NCBI GenBank assembly: GCA_014529385.2
Contig: CM043971.1
Span: 54,859,709-54,923,708, forward strand
Source of the DNA: Adiantum capillus-veneris
Lineage: Eukaryota; Streptophyta; Polypodiopsida; Polypodiales; Pteridaceae
Length of the DNA: 64,000 nt
Reading direction: 5' to 3'
Shown: positions 35,507-48,394 of the stretch, one piece after another
How the letters are laid out: every line of letters begins with the position of its first letter
Position numbering within the stretch: the stretch's first letter is position 1
Program-made: the position numbers and the translations under genes
The notes under the pieces: model-generated
Told to the model about the DNA's origin: nothing
Seen by the model: only the letters and a program-made list of their open reading frames with translations
The model's database searches: none

Positions 35507-36085
35507 TTTGGATCCCTATTTTCCCTCCTTTGGATCCCTACTGTCGCTGGTCTGTCAGCTTAACCAATATTCTAGCTTTTTCTCCCTTGGCACTTCCCCA
35601 TATTAAATGATCATTTTAACATGAGAAAATCAGTTAGGAGAATTAGATATTAGTTATCATGACATTAGCTCTCTCTTGAAATCATAGTGGTCCTCGACTA
35701 TGGGATAGAGAAGATAAAGCCTATTCATTAGTCCTTTTTCTAGCGGGTAGAGGATCCCTATCTTACCCTACGATATCATTCCAGAATGGATGACTAATCC
35801 ATTTGGTGCTTGAGAGCCTAATGCTGCCGCAAGCATGTCTGCACATTAGTTGTATCAATCTTCCATAGTAGAGTGATAAGCTCTACTTGGTGTTTGGGAG
35901 ACGTCGTCTCCGCAAACTTGATTCTAAGCATGCATACTACTTCACATTTGTGCACAATAAAGAAAAAGAGACTCTTATAAGATAGAAACTTTGTTCATTT
36001 TAAACATTTGTACGTTTGCTTACTCTAGGGAAGCATTGTAAGCATTGACAAGGTTTACGTTATCCTTTAATTGTATGCCTTGCAT

Positions 36086-36283
36086 TCATCTAGCATCTTC
36101 AAAAGAATAATTCTTAAACTTGATAAGATATCGTCGGATAGTCTTACCGCCTCTTAATACCTTGTCTTCATGTCGGAGAATGGACTCGGCCTGCAACACC
36201 TCTTCTTGGTCCTCGATCTCCGGTGGGTCTTCAATAGTTGGTTCTTGAAGTGGCTCTCCTTTGTAAGGCTTTAGTAGGCTCAC
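36086..36283 (-). pseudogene. Integrase C-terminal chromodomain fragment of Ty3 pol
   Basis: The 65-codon minus-strand frame has an acidic linker followed by ILRHEDKVLRGGKTIRRYLIKF and a Glu-Asp-Ala-Arg end, the pattern of a chromodomain fused to chromovirus integrase. Such domains are thought to bind histone marks and steer integration. The upstream part of the polyprotein (36284-36510) is visible but interrupted. Confidence 0.8.
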
Positions 36284-36510
36284 ATGAAAAACATTGTGTA
36301 TGAGTCAATGGCTGGGCAACTTGAGTTGATAGGCCATTTCATTGATTGGTCTAAGAATCTGGAAGGGACCATAGTACCTTTTTGCTAACTTAGCATAGTA
36401 CTTTTGGTGTCCCGCTGGATTCTTGCGCGTCGTGTGCCTTAATTGAGCCTTGGGAAATTTAAGTAAGACCCAATCATTTTCTTTAAAGGCTTGGGCTCGT
36501 TTGTGCTTAT

Positions 36511-37355
36511 GAGGGTAAGAGGGGTCATGTCGACACCGAAGGCGGCGCCGTTTTATCTACAATAAAGACGCAACGGGAACGACAATTTCTTCACAATATG
36601 CAGGTATAAATGGTGGGTACCATATACATGATTCTGAGGTGGTATTTAGAGTCGTCATAGCCAACACTGATTGAACCCTTCATCCTAAGGTCACAATTTC
36701 CTTCCAACCACGCTAACCACTGAACCAATTGTTTGGCGTTGCCACTATACTAGAGCATTATAGTGTTATTTTTTGGGGGTAGAAAGGCCCCTAAGTCCCC
36801 TGTCACATTGAGACGGGCCCAACATTGTTTCACAATTGTGGCTAGAATTTTGTTGTCATAATAGAACATTATAAAAAAATTGGGACTTCCTCTTAGCGAA
36901 CGGGTAAAGGCTCCGCCTTTCACGTTGGGTGGCAAGGTTCAAATCCTCTCATATGCTTTCCTGGCCGAAGTTGTGCGAGCAAGCAACTTGTGGCCATCTT
37001 TTGCTTTCTATTGCGGCGAATAAAGCCACGACATCTCAGCATGGGCTTCGCTTGGTTCCTAATTAGGGGCACCGTGTTTTAAGTAACGTAGGGCTGGCAA
37101 TGGTGAGCTATCATCTACTCTTACACCTTGTTACAATGGCAAAGTAGTGGGTGAAGGTTCAAAAAAAACAGCGAATTGACACCGTCGGATGGGAAATCTA
37201 ATCTGATGGTGACGCAGCGTGCCACGTGGAAGCAAGATATTTGAAGGCACGAACCCATTTGGAGAATGTGCCCTATTCGCGCTTTTCTGCAATTGGCTTC
37301 CTTTTCGGTTTGCACAGGAGCCGTGTAACGCCGCGCATAGAAAACCTTCTTGGCT
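36511..37355 (+). promoter_or_regulatory. PGDH upstream region with tRNA-like SINE head and G-box
   Basis: Positions 36894-36946 carry A-box-like TAGCGAACGGGTAAAGG and B-box GGTTCAAATCC, related to the module at 9533-9585. This is a probable SINE head. A perfect G-box CACGTG at 37223-37228, about 130 bases before the PGDH ATG, and an inverted CCAAT near 37300 are candidate promoter elements. No clear TATA box is seen. The stretch 36511-36880 is otherwise unassigned. Confidence 0.45.
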
Positions 37356-40106
37356 ATGGCGGCCGCTGCTCCTGCCCACTTTCAAGCTGCGCAGCAAGCC
37401 CCTCCCACACGCCTTAGCAGCCTCTCTTCTCTCTTCCATGGTACAGATCGACCCTCACTCTCTCTTCGCCGAGCTCCCCAGGCGCTCTCCACCTGCCGGA
37501 TCTCCGCTAATCTCCCCCATTTCCCCGTTTCCCCTATTGCTGCAGCTGTGTCCACCAAGACTCCCCCCGTTCCCGCAGCTACCACTTCCCCCACCGAAGT
37601 ACATGCCCTACCTACTATCTTGGTCGCCGAGAAGCTCGGTGAGGGTGGGCTTGAGCTGCTCCGGAAAGTTGCTAACGTGGACACCTCGTACAACCTCACC
37701 CCTGAGGATCTCTGCGCCAAGATCTCCCTCTGCGATGCCCTCATTGTGCGTAGCGGTACCAAGGTGACCCGCGAAGTTTTCGAGGCCTCTAAGGGCCGCC
37801 TCAAGGTTGTAGGCAGGGCGGGTGTAGGCATTGACAATGTGGATCTCCAGGCCGCCACTGAATTTGGTTGCCTTGTGGTAAATGCTCCTACGGCGAATAC
37901 GGTTGCTGCTGCTGAACATGGCATTGCTCTCCTGGCTGCCATGGCTCGCAACATTTCACAGGCCAGTGCTTCCCTCAAAGCAGGTGAGGTCTTTGCAGAT
38001 GCTTCACGTTATTTTAAATAAAGCTGTCCATTTCATAATATGACAATCATTCTCTACCATTTTCGGTTTGAGGAGTTTGCATTCTTTTGAGGTGCACTTT
38101 TGATTAGCTTCAACCCAATTAGTGTGTGGTTTTTTAGTTTCCTGACGCAGCAATACAAGTAGGAATATTTGATGCTGATTATGAGGTGTCTGTAGGATAT
38201 TCCATGGTTACCTGTGCACTAAACATCTCCACTACCTCTGATTTTTCAAGACTAGGGCTTATGCATTAGTGAGCTGATTACTCCGGAACAATGTGCTTAG
38301 AAACTCATGCTTAATTCATGAAGCCACCTCGCGATGTCCAATTATAGCTTTTGTGTGAGACAAATTAAAGGATGTGAATCATTATCTTCCTCAATTTGCT
38401 TCACTTCTCGGGTCAAAAAAGTTATATTTTTTTTCATATCAGGCAAGGCCAAGGCATGCAGAGGTGGATCCTGCTGTTTGGTGAGCATAGTGTGCATGGG
38501 CTGAAATGGGCCTTCCCGTGCAGTGATGTTTGGTTTCTCATATTTGTTTTTTATATTCATGGTCTAAATTTTGTGCAGGTAAATGGCAGCGAAACAAGTA
38601 CACAGGTGTCTCACTTGTTGGCAAAACCTTGGGTGTAATGGGTTTTGGCAAAGTAGGGTCTGAGGTGGCGAGGAGAGCCAAAGGGCTTGGGATGACTGTT
38701 ATCGCCCACGATCCTTATGCATCTGCGGACAGAGCCCGTGCTATTGGGGTGGATCTAGTTTCTTTCGATGAGGCTTTGGCTCGCTCGGATTTCCTCTCGT
38801 TGCACATGCCCTTGACTGCTACGACAAACAAGATATTTAATACACAGAGCTTTGCCAAATGTAAGAAAGGTGTGCGTATCATCAATGTAGCTCGAGGGGG
38901 CGTTATTGATGAAGAAGCACTTGTGCAAGCACTTGATAGTGGGATTGTTGCCCAGGTAAGCATTTGTTTAATCAATCAGGCTTGTGGTTTTGTACTTGCA
39001 GAGCGATTGATTTGAATTGGCAACAGGCTGCATTGGATGTGTTCACTGAGGAGCCACCTAAGCCAGACAATAAGCTGGTAGCTCATGAGAAGGTTACAGT
39101 GACACCTCATCTTGGAGCAAGCACCGTGGAGGCTCAGGTTTTTCTATAATAATGTTTGGAAAGAACATATAGTCATATGTGGGATGTAACATGGCTGTGT
39201 GTTGTTGGTGTGTTCTCATTTGCTTTCTTGAGGTGGACAGGAGGGTGTCGCTGTCGAAATTGCGGAGGCTGTGGTTGGCGCATTGCAAGGGGAGCTTGCA
39301 GCTACAGCTGTGAATGCACCTATGGTACCTCAAGAGGTATGCTCTTTGCTTAAGATTTTCTTTTTATTGAGCTGTTCTATTACAGAATGTCTGGGATGAA
39401 ATGATCCATCTAAGTATTACCTCCTTGCTCTGTTCAGGTGCTCACGGAACTTGCTCCGTATGTGTTATTGGCGGAGAGGCTTGGCAGGCTTGCCATCCAG
39501 CTTGTAGCTGGCAGTGGAGTGAAGAATGTCAAGGTTTCGTACTCCTCAGCGCGTGCTGATGATGACTTGGACACTCGATTGCTCCGAGCGATGATCACCA
39601 AGGGCTTGATTGAGCCCATTTCCAGTGCGTTCATTAACTTGGTCAATGCAGATTTTATTGCAAAACAACGGGGGTTGAAGATCACTGAGGAGCGGCAGCT
39701 TTCTGATGGCTCACCAGAGATCCCTCTTGAAACTATCGAGGTCAAGATTGCTCATGTGGAGTCTAAATTTGCTAGTGCTCTTTCTGATTCTGGTGAAATT
39801 GCCTTAGAAGGCAAGGTGAAAGATGGGATCCCATATCTGTCAAAGGTGGGTGGTTTTGATGTTGATATCAGCTTGGAAGGAAGTGTCATTCTGTGTCGGC
39901 AAGTGGATCAGCCGGGGATGATTGGGAATGTGGGCAACGTGTTAGGGGAAGAAAACATAAACATTAGCTTCATGAGTGTGGGAAGGACAGCGCCGCGAAA
40001 GAAAGCTGTGATGGCGATCGGGGTTGATGATGAACCTACCCAAATGGCACTGAAGAAGATAGGAAGCATTCCTGCTGTGGAAGAGTTGGTGTATCTTAAG
40101 CTGTGA
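37356..40106 (+). CDS. PGDH: D-3-phosphoglycerate dehydrogenase, plastid-targeted
   Basis: Oxidises 3-phosphoglycerate with NAD to phosphohydroxypyruvate, the first step of the phosphorylated serine pathway. Exons by GT...AG boundaries with matching phase: 37356-37983, 38579-38955, 39027-39137, 39241-39336, 39438-40106, giving 626 residues, usual for plants. The start is the ATG at 37356; a TTG six bases upstream is not a plant start. Residues 1 to about 70 are rich in Ala, Ser, Pro and Arg, like a transit peptide. The NAD-binding GFGKVG lies at 231-236. Catalytic residues are Arg315 (ARGG), Glu344 (FTEEPP) and His363 (PHLGAS). The regulatory ASB-like region and a C-terminal ACT domain (from about 553) follow. 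Exons are GC-richer than the flanks. No disruption was seen. The intron 3 donor (GTTTTT) is weak but required by the alignment. Confidence 0.96.
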
Positions 40107-41196
40107 TGCTCACTCAGTAAATCCTGTGATGCAGCATTCGGTACGAGAGCTTTTAGGTAGGCTAGCAAGTTTCGCTGAATAAAATACTGACTACACAATG
40201 TGCCTGGCCAACTAGATACTAAAGCCGCCATTCATTCTTGTGGAGTCCTATTATTCTTTGAGGGATATATATCTTTACAAAGTCGGAGAAGCCAAGGACT
40301 GAGAGGTCAGCCCATTTTTGGTAATAAAGTACAACAGGCACTTCTCGAGTCAAATGTGCTCATACTAACAAGTTATCTTGCTCTTAGAGACATCAGCTGT
40401 ATACGATAATAGCTTTGAGTGATCTGCGTCGCTCATCTCCTCAGGAGTGTGATGGAACTCAGCTTATTGGTTTACTAGGTAAATTCTTATCACAAAGCAA
40501 CTCTGTCCAAACCTACATCTACTCTTGGGTACTGATGTTGTGAGCAGAATTTGTATAAGCTGCTGTCCCAAGTGCAGATAAAGGTGATGATTCAGCTCTT
40601 CTGCTGCTTTGGACAGGCTGTCATGGTTGTTGTTTGTTGTGAATTTGCAAGATTATGTCTAATTTGGTTGCTTATTGGAAACTGGTTGTGTATTATTGTA
40701 GACGCCTGTTCAGTCTAGAGAGTTAAAATTTTGAGGAATTGAAGTTTGCTGGTTTGTCTTGTCTTGTCTGCATTCTCATGATTAGAAATGAAGTCTTTGA
40801 GCTGCTATGTGGTCCTCTCCCTATCATGAAACAAGTTTTTATGGCAGAAAGAGTAGTGTTGCCTTGGTACCCCAACGACTGGTCTCTCTCAATTATTTTG
40901 CCCTGATTCAAACAAATCATTTTTTTTGGCAATCTGATGCTTTGCTTCAGCTGGTTTTACTGTGTTGTGCCTACACCTACACCCACATGTTACAAAGGGT
41001 GAACCATAACAATTGTGCTTGAAGCCCTTCGTCTTTATTGCTAGGCCTACATCCCTTGAGTGATTCAAGCGAATCTTACAGGCTTGAGGTACCTGAAGGA
41101 ATATTTCAGTGTCTCTGAGTTCCCACTAAAATCTTTGATAACTGAAGAAAAATTATATTTTCTCCTAATTCCACTTGACCTTATCTTGTGAATTAT
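40107..41196 (+). terminator. PGDH 3' untranslated region and downstream flank
   Basis: AATAAA at 40178-40183, about 70 bases after the stop, is a candidate polyadenylation signal. A second AATAAA lies at 40323-40328. Beyond about 40450 there is no recognisable gene up to the LTR start at 41197. Confidence 0.5.
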
Positions 41197-42479
41197 TGTA
41201 ACATTTAGTAGTCTCTAGTAACTTGTGTGTAGCGGAAAATAGCATGAACATAGTGAGCATTTCACTAGAATAGGTTCCTAATAAGCTCAACAAGAGTGGT
41301 TGGGTGGAGAGAGCAACACAAAGCATAACACCTAGTTCGACAGCATGAACAATACTTCAAATGAGAGAGAAATTAAGATATTGACAACAGTTGGGGACCC
41401 GGTTTACGTGGAGTAGGTTCCCCCCCTCCAAAAAGCTTTGTATTATGGGTTTCTCCCATCAAGAGAGACATTTACAACACAATCCTTTGTGTTCTTTCAA
41501 TACTAGCTACTGCAATGAAGATGGAAGCTTCAAGCACTAAGCAAAACACTTATAAAACACAACATCAATTCCCTCACGGTCTCAGACCCAAGACCTCACA
41601 CACCTTTGCAGATGGTGAGCTAAAAGGGTATGAGAGTAGATTGAGAGGGAGAAGAAGTCGACTTACGAGAAAGATGTACATCTCACAAAATCACTCATGT
41701 TAGCATAGCATAGCTTAGTAATTAGCATGGTAGAGGAGAAGAGCATGCATTAAAGCTTGGCTCTTAATTGAATTTGCATCAGAAAGCCAAGAGTTGTTGG
41801 TGTAGACTTCCCTTCTCACAAGCTTGGAATAGGTGATAAGCTTTCTACTAAAGCTTGAGAAGGAGAGAGAGAGAGAGTCTTCTTGCTTCACACATGAGCT
41901 TTTGTGTGAGTGTGTGAGATAGATCCTTTGAAAATTTAGCCCCCCCCTCTCTCTTGGTCGACCCCTCTTCCACTTCACTCAAAGAGGCACCCCATAGGGC
42001 CATGCCAAATTTAGCCAATGAAATTTAAGCAGCATAAGTGATAGCCCTCTGACATGTGTCCCTTTCCCCTTTTGTGAGAGCTTTAGGGAATTAATTAATG
42101 CAACTAAACTCTCATTGGACCCCTTTGTCTCCTGGCCAATAAGAATTAGGCAAGCCATTGGGCTACTGAATGCTCATTGGACCCCTTGGGAGATTGTCCA
42201 ATAGTCTTTTAAAGAGCTTAATTCTTATTGGTTCTTTTATTAAGTGGTTTTAAATTAATTAAACTAGATTTACTCTAGCCTAATCCTCATTGGTCCACCT
42301 CCATGGCCATCCAATAGGATTTGAGTATACCTTGTGGACATCTGGGCTAGGCAGCTGACATGTGTCTCTCATTCCCTCTGTGTAAAGGAGGCTTATGAGT
42401 GTTTGTGTGATTTCTCTCTTATTCCCTACTTGCAGGGCTCGCCCCTCCTTTGTAGGATACATGAAGATTTTTCCACACA

Positions 42480-42513
<34 letters not shown>

Positions 42514-42812
42514 AAGCATCCAATTTTTTAAAGCTTAATCATTGCACACAACCTTTGATTTTTGGAACCTTAGCATTTTGGAAGTCTTAATGAGTTGAAC
42601 CTTAGGGTCTTTAAAGCCCATTGTTGCACCTTGCTCTTTTGCAAATGCCCCCCCCTTTGATCCCTATTTTCCCTCCTTTGGATCCCTACTGTGGCCGGTC
42701 TGTCAGCTTAACCAATATTCTAGTTTTTTTTCCCCTGGCACTTCCCCATATTAAATGATCAGTTTAACATGAGAAAATCATTTAGGAGAATTAGATATTA
42801 GGTATTATGACA
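41197..42812 (-). repeat. 3' LTR, family A subfamily A2
   Basis: TGTAACAT ... TTATGACA in plus orientation, 1616 bp, with an interrupted (AC)n tract at 42472-42513. It is close in sequence to 34061-35664 and 48395-50027. Confidence 0.9.
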
Positions 42813-43209
42813 TTACCTCTCTCTTGAAATCATAGTCGTCCTCGACTATGGGGTAGAGAAGATAAAGCCTATTCATTAGTTCTTTTTCTGGGTAGAGGAT
42901 CCCTATGTTATCCTACGACATCGTTCCAGAATGGATGACTAATCCATTTGGCGCTTGAGAGTCTAAGCTGCCGCAAGCATGTCTGCACATTAGTCGTATC
43001 AATCTTTCATAGTAGAGTGACAAGCTCTACTTGGTGTTTGGGAGACGTCGTTTCAAAAACTTGATCTAAGCATGCATACTACTTCACATTTGTGCACAAT
43101 AAAGAAAAAGAGAGTCTTATAAGACAAAAACTTTGTTCATTTTAAACATTTGTACATTTGCTTACTCTAGGGAAGCATTGTAAGTATTGACAAGGTTTAG
43201 GTTATCCTT

Positions 43210-46200
43210 TAATTGTATGCCTTGCATTCATCTAGCATCTTCAAAATGATAATTCTTAAACTTAATAAGATATCATCAGATAGTCTTACCGCCTCTTAGT
43301 ACCTTGTCTTCATGTCCGAGAATGGATTCGGATTGCAGCTCCTCTTCTTGGTCCTCCATCTCCGGTGGGTCTTCAATAGTTGGTTCTTGAGGTGGCTCTC
43401 CTTTATAAGGCTTTAGTAGGTTCACATGGAAAGCATTGTGTATGAGTCAATGGCTGGACAACTTGAATTGATAGGCCATCTCATTGATTGGCCTAAGAAT
43501 ATGGAAGGGACCATAATACCTTTTTGCTAACTTAGCATAGTACTTTTGGTGTCCCGTAGGATTCTTGCTCGTCATGTGCCTTAATCGAGCCTTGGAAAAT
43601 TTAAGTAAGACCCAATCATTTTCTTTAAAAGCTTGGGCTCTTCTGTGCTTATCAACAGCAGCCTTTTGCCTTTGCTGCGAGATAGAGATAGCATCCTTAA
43701 TCTTTTGGAAAGATTCTTGTAGGTCTCGGCTATACTCATCAATGAAGATCTTCCTGTGTACTTTGAGTAGTAGTGGACTTTTTGATTCTTCTCTCTATTA
43801 CCTCGAAAGGTGCTTTTCCCGTTGAAATATGTACAATGTTATTGTAGGCATACTCCACTAAGGATAAGTACTTCTGCCATTGGGACCTTTGATCTACTTC
43901 CATTACATAGGCTTTTAGTAGATCAAGGATTATTAGGTTAGCTATTTCACTTTGGCCATCCGTTTGCGGGTGATAGGCCGAAGAGAAGTGTAGCCTTGTC
44001 CATAAATTCTCAAAGAGACCCTTCCAGAAATTACTGGTCATTCTAGGATCTCTATCCAACACTATGGACATTGGCAAGCCATGGTACTTGAAGATTTGTG
44101 AAATGAATAGGGTTGCCATTTGATGGGCTTTGATAGTCTTTTTGACAGGTATAAAATGAGCTTGTTTACTGAACCTGTTTACTATCGTATTTCCATGGAT
44201 AGACTTAGGCAATCCAAAGATAAAATCCATGGATATGCTCTCTCATGGTGAATTAGGGATTGACAAAGGTTGAAGCAATCCAAGTTGCTTCCCTCTATCA
44301 AACTTCGTCTTTTGGCATACCACACATTTAGAAACATACTCTTGTATCTTTGCTTTCATGGTAGGCCAATAGAAATATGTTTCAATCCCCTTTAGGATAG
44401 ACTGAATCCCTATATGCCCCGCATAAGGAGGAGCATGAGATTCATACATTACTTTCTCACGTAGTGAGTTAGTAACGCATAGTCTATTGCCATAGAGAAG
44501 ATAACCATCTTGTAAAGTAAATGGTTCCTCTTTCTTCCCTAGTGCAAGGGCTGAAATCACATCTCTAAAATCGGGATCAATAGCATACTCATCTATCATA
44601 GAAAAGATAGATCATTGCGAGTTGCTAATGGAAACCGCACTCACTCTCTGCCCTCTTGAGAGTGCATCGGCTACTTGATTATGCTTGCCAGCAATGTGAG
44701 AAATATGAAAATGAAATTGCTAAAGAAAAATTGCCCACCTCATTTTTTTGGTAGAGAGCTTGGTTTGCGTCATGAAGTACTCAAGACTTTGGTGATCCGT
44801 TCGCAGAATGAAAGGAGTTCCCAATAAAAAGTGCTTGCATGAGTCTAAGGCATGTAGAACTCCGAGGAGTCCCTTTTCATATATGCCTAGAGTTGGCTCA
44901 ACATGGCCGAGCCTTCGACTTTCATAGGCTATGGCGTGCCCTTCTTGGAGCAAAACAGCTCCAAGGCAATGACCACAAGCATCACATTGGACCTCAAATG
45001 GCTTTGAGAGATCTGGTAGTGTAAGCATAGGTTGAGAGATAAGCTTTTCTTTAAGCTTTTTGAAAGCATTGTTCTCCTTGGCAGACCATGTATACCTAAC
45101 GTTTTTCTTTGTTAGGTCATGTAATGGTCCTGCAATTTATGAGAACTTTTCTATGAAGCGTCTATAGTATACACACATACCTATAAAGCTTCTTAGTTCA
45201 TGAAGATTCCTTTGTTTAGGCCATCCTTTTATTACCTCTAACTTTGATGGATCCATTTGGATGCGATCTTGAGAGATACTGTGACCTAATTACTGAATCT
45301 CTTGTAAGAAAAAACTCACTTTTCTTTCAATTTACATAAAGTTTATTCTCTCTCTTAAGGCTTGAAATATTACTTGGAGGTGTTGCTTGTGTTCATCTAG
45401 TGAACTAGAGCAGATGATAATATCATCAAAGAACACTCTAGTAAAGGTTTGGTGAGGCATGAATAGCTTCTTCATCAAGCGGTTGAATGTAGCTGGTGCA
45501 TTGGTCAAGCCAAAAGGCATGACAATATATTCGTAATGACCAAACGTAGTGCGAAATGCGGTCTTTACAATGTCTTGATCAACTATCCTTATTTGATGAT
45601 AGCCACTTTTTAGGTCAATCCTATTGAAGTAGGTGGACTCTTGTAGCTTATCAAATAGGTCTTCTACCCGTGGAACGGGAACCTATTCTTGATAGTGATC
45701 CTATTTAGTCCTCTATAGTCGACACACATACGATATGTGACGTCTTTCTTTTACACTAGTAGCACAAGTGAGAAAAATGGAGATGAGCTAGGCTTAACCA
45801 TGCCCTTCTCAACTAACTCATGCACTTGCCTCCTCTTATGGAGCTTGAGAAACTCTATAAGGAGGTTTATTAGGCGGTGAACTTCTTGGAAAATTGCATG
45901 GTCATCATTTCCTCGTTTAGGAGCTAGTTCACAAGGGATATCGTCAATAAAGACATCTTGAAACCCCTTGAGAAAATTGGATAACTCTAATTCCTTGTGA
46001 TTGTTTATATTTTCTTTTGCTAAAGCATTAGGTTCATTTTGAGAATCTTTAACAAAAATCATGTACACGAAAATAGAGCTCTTTATTGCCTTATTGAAAG
46101 CTTACGTATGTACAATGGGTATGGTGTTACCCATTTCTTTAACATCTATGTGCATATCTTTTTCCTTGAACCTAAAGTAGATTCTCCTTTCAGGGAATTT

Positions 46201-47977
46201 AACATTAGCAGCCATGCAATCAAACCATGGTGCCCCTAGGATTACATCCTCGTGCTTGAGAGGAGAGATAAAGAAGTCCTCTTTGTCCACATAGCTTTGG
46301 ACATGGAGCCTCAATTTCCCGAGTAAGGGAGTGACTGAAGTTTCTTGCCCCTTGAAAGCACCATCTGCAGGTAGGACATCTCCCATCTCGTAAGCTTGTA
46401 TACCTAGCTTGGTGGCCAACTCTGTGGATATGAAATTGTGAGTAGAACTAGGGTCAAAGAGAATAAAAGCATCATGTTCTCTTACCTTTCCCCTAGCATG
46501 GCATAGAGGAAATCCTTTGTGGTGAGCTTCCTCTTCTTGGATTTCGACCAAGGTAGCGCTAGGAGGCTCATAGCGGGTGTTCTTTTGGGGACAAGCGCGG
46601 TACGCATGCCCTTGCTCGCCGCAGTTGAAACAACGGCTATCCTTGCGATAACGCTCAAGCTCTTTAGGAGAGAGTTTGTTGTTGACTTTGTAAACTCCCT
46701 TCTCCTTAGCTTTGTTGGAATTGCCCTTAGGATACTTTTAAACATTGTCCTTCCCCTTAGGCTCATTGGAACCCTTGTTTTTCGTGGGCTTATAATTTCT
46801 CTTAGCCCCTGTTTGGAAATTGATTCGAGAAGCCACCATAGTTTTTGCTCTCCAAAATCCATCTTTTTGAAGATAGTGGCTTTGAGATGTAAGTCCCAAA
46901 ACTTGTCTACATACTATTGTGAATGGATTCGTAGGGAGAGAGAGCTTCAAACTTCACCATTGGTGAGTACTTTGTCTTTGGCATCGGTGGCCAAAAACTG
47001 CTTTATAATAAAAGCTCTTAAAGCTTTCCATGTTCGTGGAGCTTCACCGTTGGCCCGTAGGCTAGAGCACCATTGCTTGACGGACTTTTGAAAGTGCATA
47101 GCTACATGGCGTAGCTTAGAGGACTCCGTGAAAGCCCTCATCTCCAAACGCCGCATCAAATCGTTCGATAAAGGCCAAGACTTTGTCCGTAGCACCAAAG
47201 GTGCCATCGTAGGTAAGGAAAGAGATGCTCTTTCCTCCCTCTTTGAACTTCTTGAGCTTGGACGACCTCTTCCATGCGGCATAGGATTTCCTATGGCATC
47301 TTCTTTTTGATGGTTCAAAAGTTGCACCATCGCTTTCTTCAGAAGATGAAGAATTTGAGGAAGATGGAGAAGAGGGTGACCTCTTTCTCGCCTTTTTCTT
47401 GCCTTGATCTTTTTTTTCTGCACCATCACTTTCATAAGAGGAAGAGGATGAAGAAGATGGAGAAGAGGGTGTCCTCTTTCTCGCCTTTTTCTTCTCTTGC
47501 ATTTTGTCATCCCTCTTTGAATTATGGTGTGGAGAAGTGTGCGATGGTCTTCTCTGTTTTGGAGGTGATGGAGAGCGTTTAGCCCGTCGTCTTCATGGAG
47601 CCATCTCTGTCGAGGTGGCAGGAGACACTTCTTTCTCGTTCCTTCGGTGGGGGCTCTTGAACTCTCCTTTGGGCAGGAGATGCATTATCAAGAAGAAAAA
47701 TTTTGAGCCCTTCGTATGGATCCTCATCGGAGAGATGCCTCTTTTGGGAGTCTCGCAAGGAGGCTTTCTAGGTACTCTCGTCCCGGTGGGAAGTTTGGAG
47801 AATCCCATGAGCACGAAGCTGCTGTTGCACTTCACTTTGGAGGGATGGATTGCCCATGGCTTGTTGAAGCCTAGAAACAAGATAGTTAACAAGCATAGGG
47901 GCATCATTAGTAGCTTGCTCATTAGCAAAATCAAAGCTATCAACATTAATTTCACTCTCTTGACTATTTTTAGCCAT
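43210..47977 (-). pseudogene. gag-pol pseudogene of the 41-50 kb family A element
   Basis: Minus-strand order: gag from the ATG at 47977; the Arg/Ser/Pro module present twice (47502-47330); the capsid-like part to about 46950; the zinc knuckle near 46610 with all four ligands; protease at 46551-46102, where the motif reads Asp-Pro-Ser-Ser-Thr rather than Asp-Pro-Gly; RT pieces at 46068-45751 and 45520-45332 with FFDD; RNase H at 45028-44720; integrase zinc finger (His, His, Cys, Cys) at 44599-44243; catalytic core at 44230-43739 with Asp, Asp and Glu all visible (MDF, LDRDP, DGQSE) but a small deletion after the first Asp; chromodomain near 43320-43210. Multiple stops separate these, so no functional polyprotein can be made. 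Confidence 0.9.
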
Positions 47978-48394
47978 TCTAACAACTTTTAGGTGTATCT
48001 TTTTTAGGTGTAATTTGGCACTTCAAGTTCTAGTTGTTACTCCTCTTTAACCCTTTAGAAAAAGCACTCAAGCTACTGTACTTGTGGCTCGAATACCATT
48101 AATTACAAGGAATAGAAGAGAAGGTCGTTCAACACCAAAACAACACCGGCTCCTGTCAAGCTTCTAATAGCTCAATAGTGGTTAAGCCGTAGCCAAGCCC
48201 CGTAGGACTCCACTATTAAGACCATAGCTCTCGACGGTGATGCCCCGTTATCTGCACGAAGGCAGGCTCACTGCAGGGCTGAAAAATCCCTATTCTACTT
48301 ACTCAATTGCAATTAATAATACCAACCATTTATGGCTGGCTTGAGGAGCTTCCTTCTTGAGCAAGAAAAGAGAAACCTTATGCTCTAATACCAA

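Larger units (their letters stand above)
34061..36510 (-). mobile_element. 3' end of a family A Ty3 element: 3' LTR (subfamily A2) plus pol 3' end
   Basis: The LTR spans 34061-35664 (TGTAACAT ... CATGACA in plus orientation). The purine-rich tract next to it reads AAGAGAGAGC on the minus strand. To its right the sequence matches the pol 3' region of the element at 41197-50027 until 36510, where similarity ends abruptly. This is therefore a truncated copy. The minus-strand frame 36283-36086 covers the chromodomain. Confidence 0.88.

Noticed and set aside
37219-37978. 182-codon plus-strand and 198-codon minus-strand frames at the PGDH start
   Set aside because: They overlap exon 1 of PGDH in other phases; GC-rich coding sequence often leaves long shadow frames.
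37984-38021. Extension of PGDH exon 1 to the stop at 38021
   Set aside because: This reads into intron 1; splicing at 37983/38579 restores the conserved sequence and phase.
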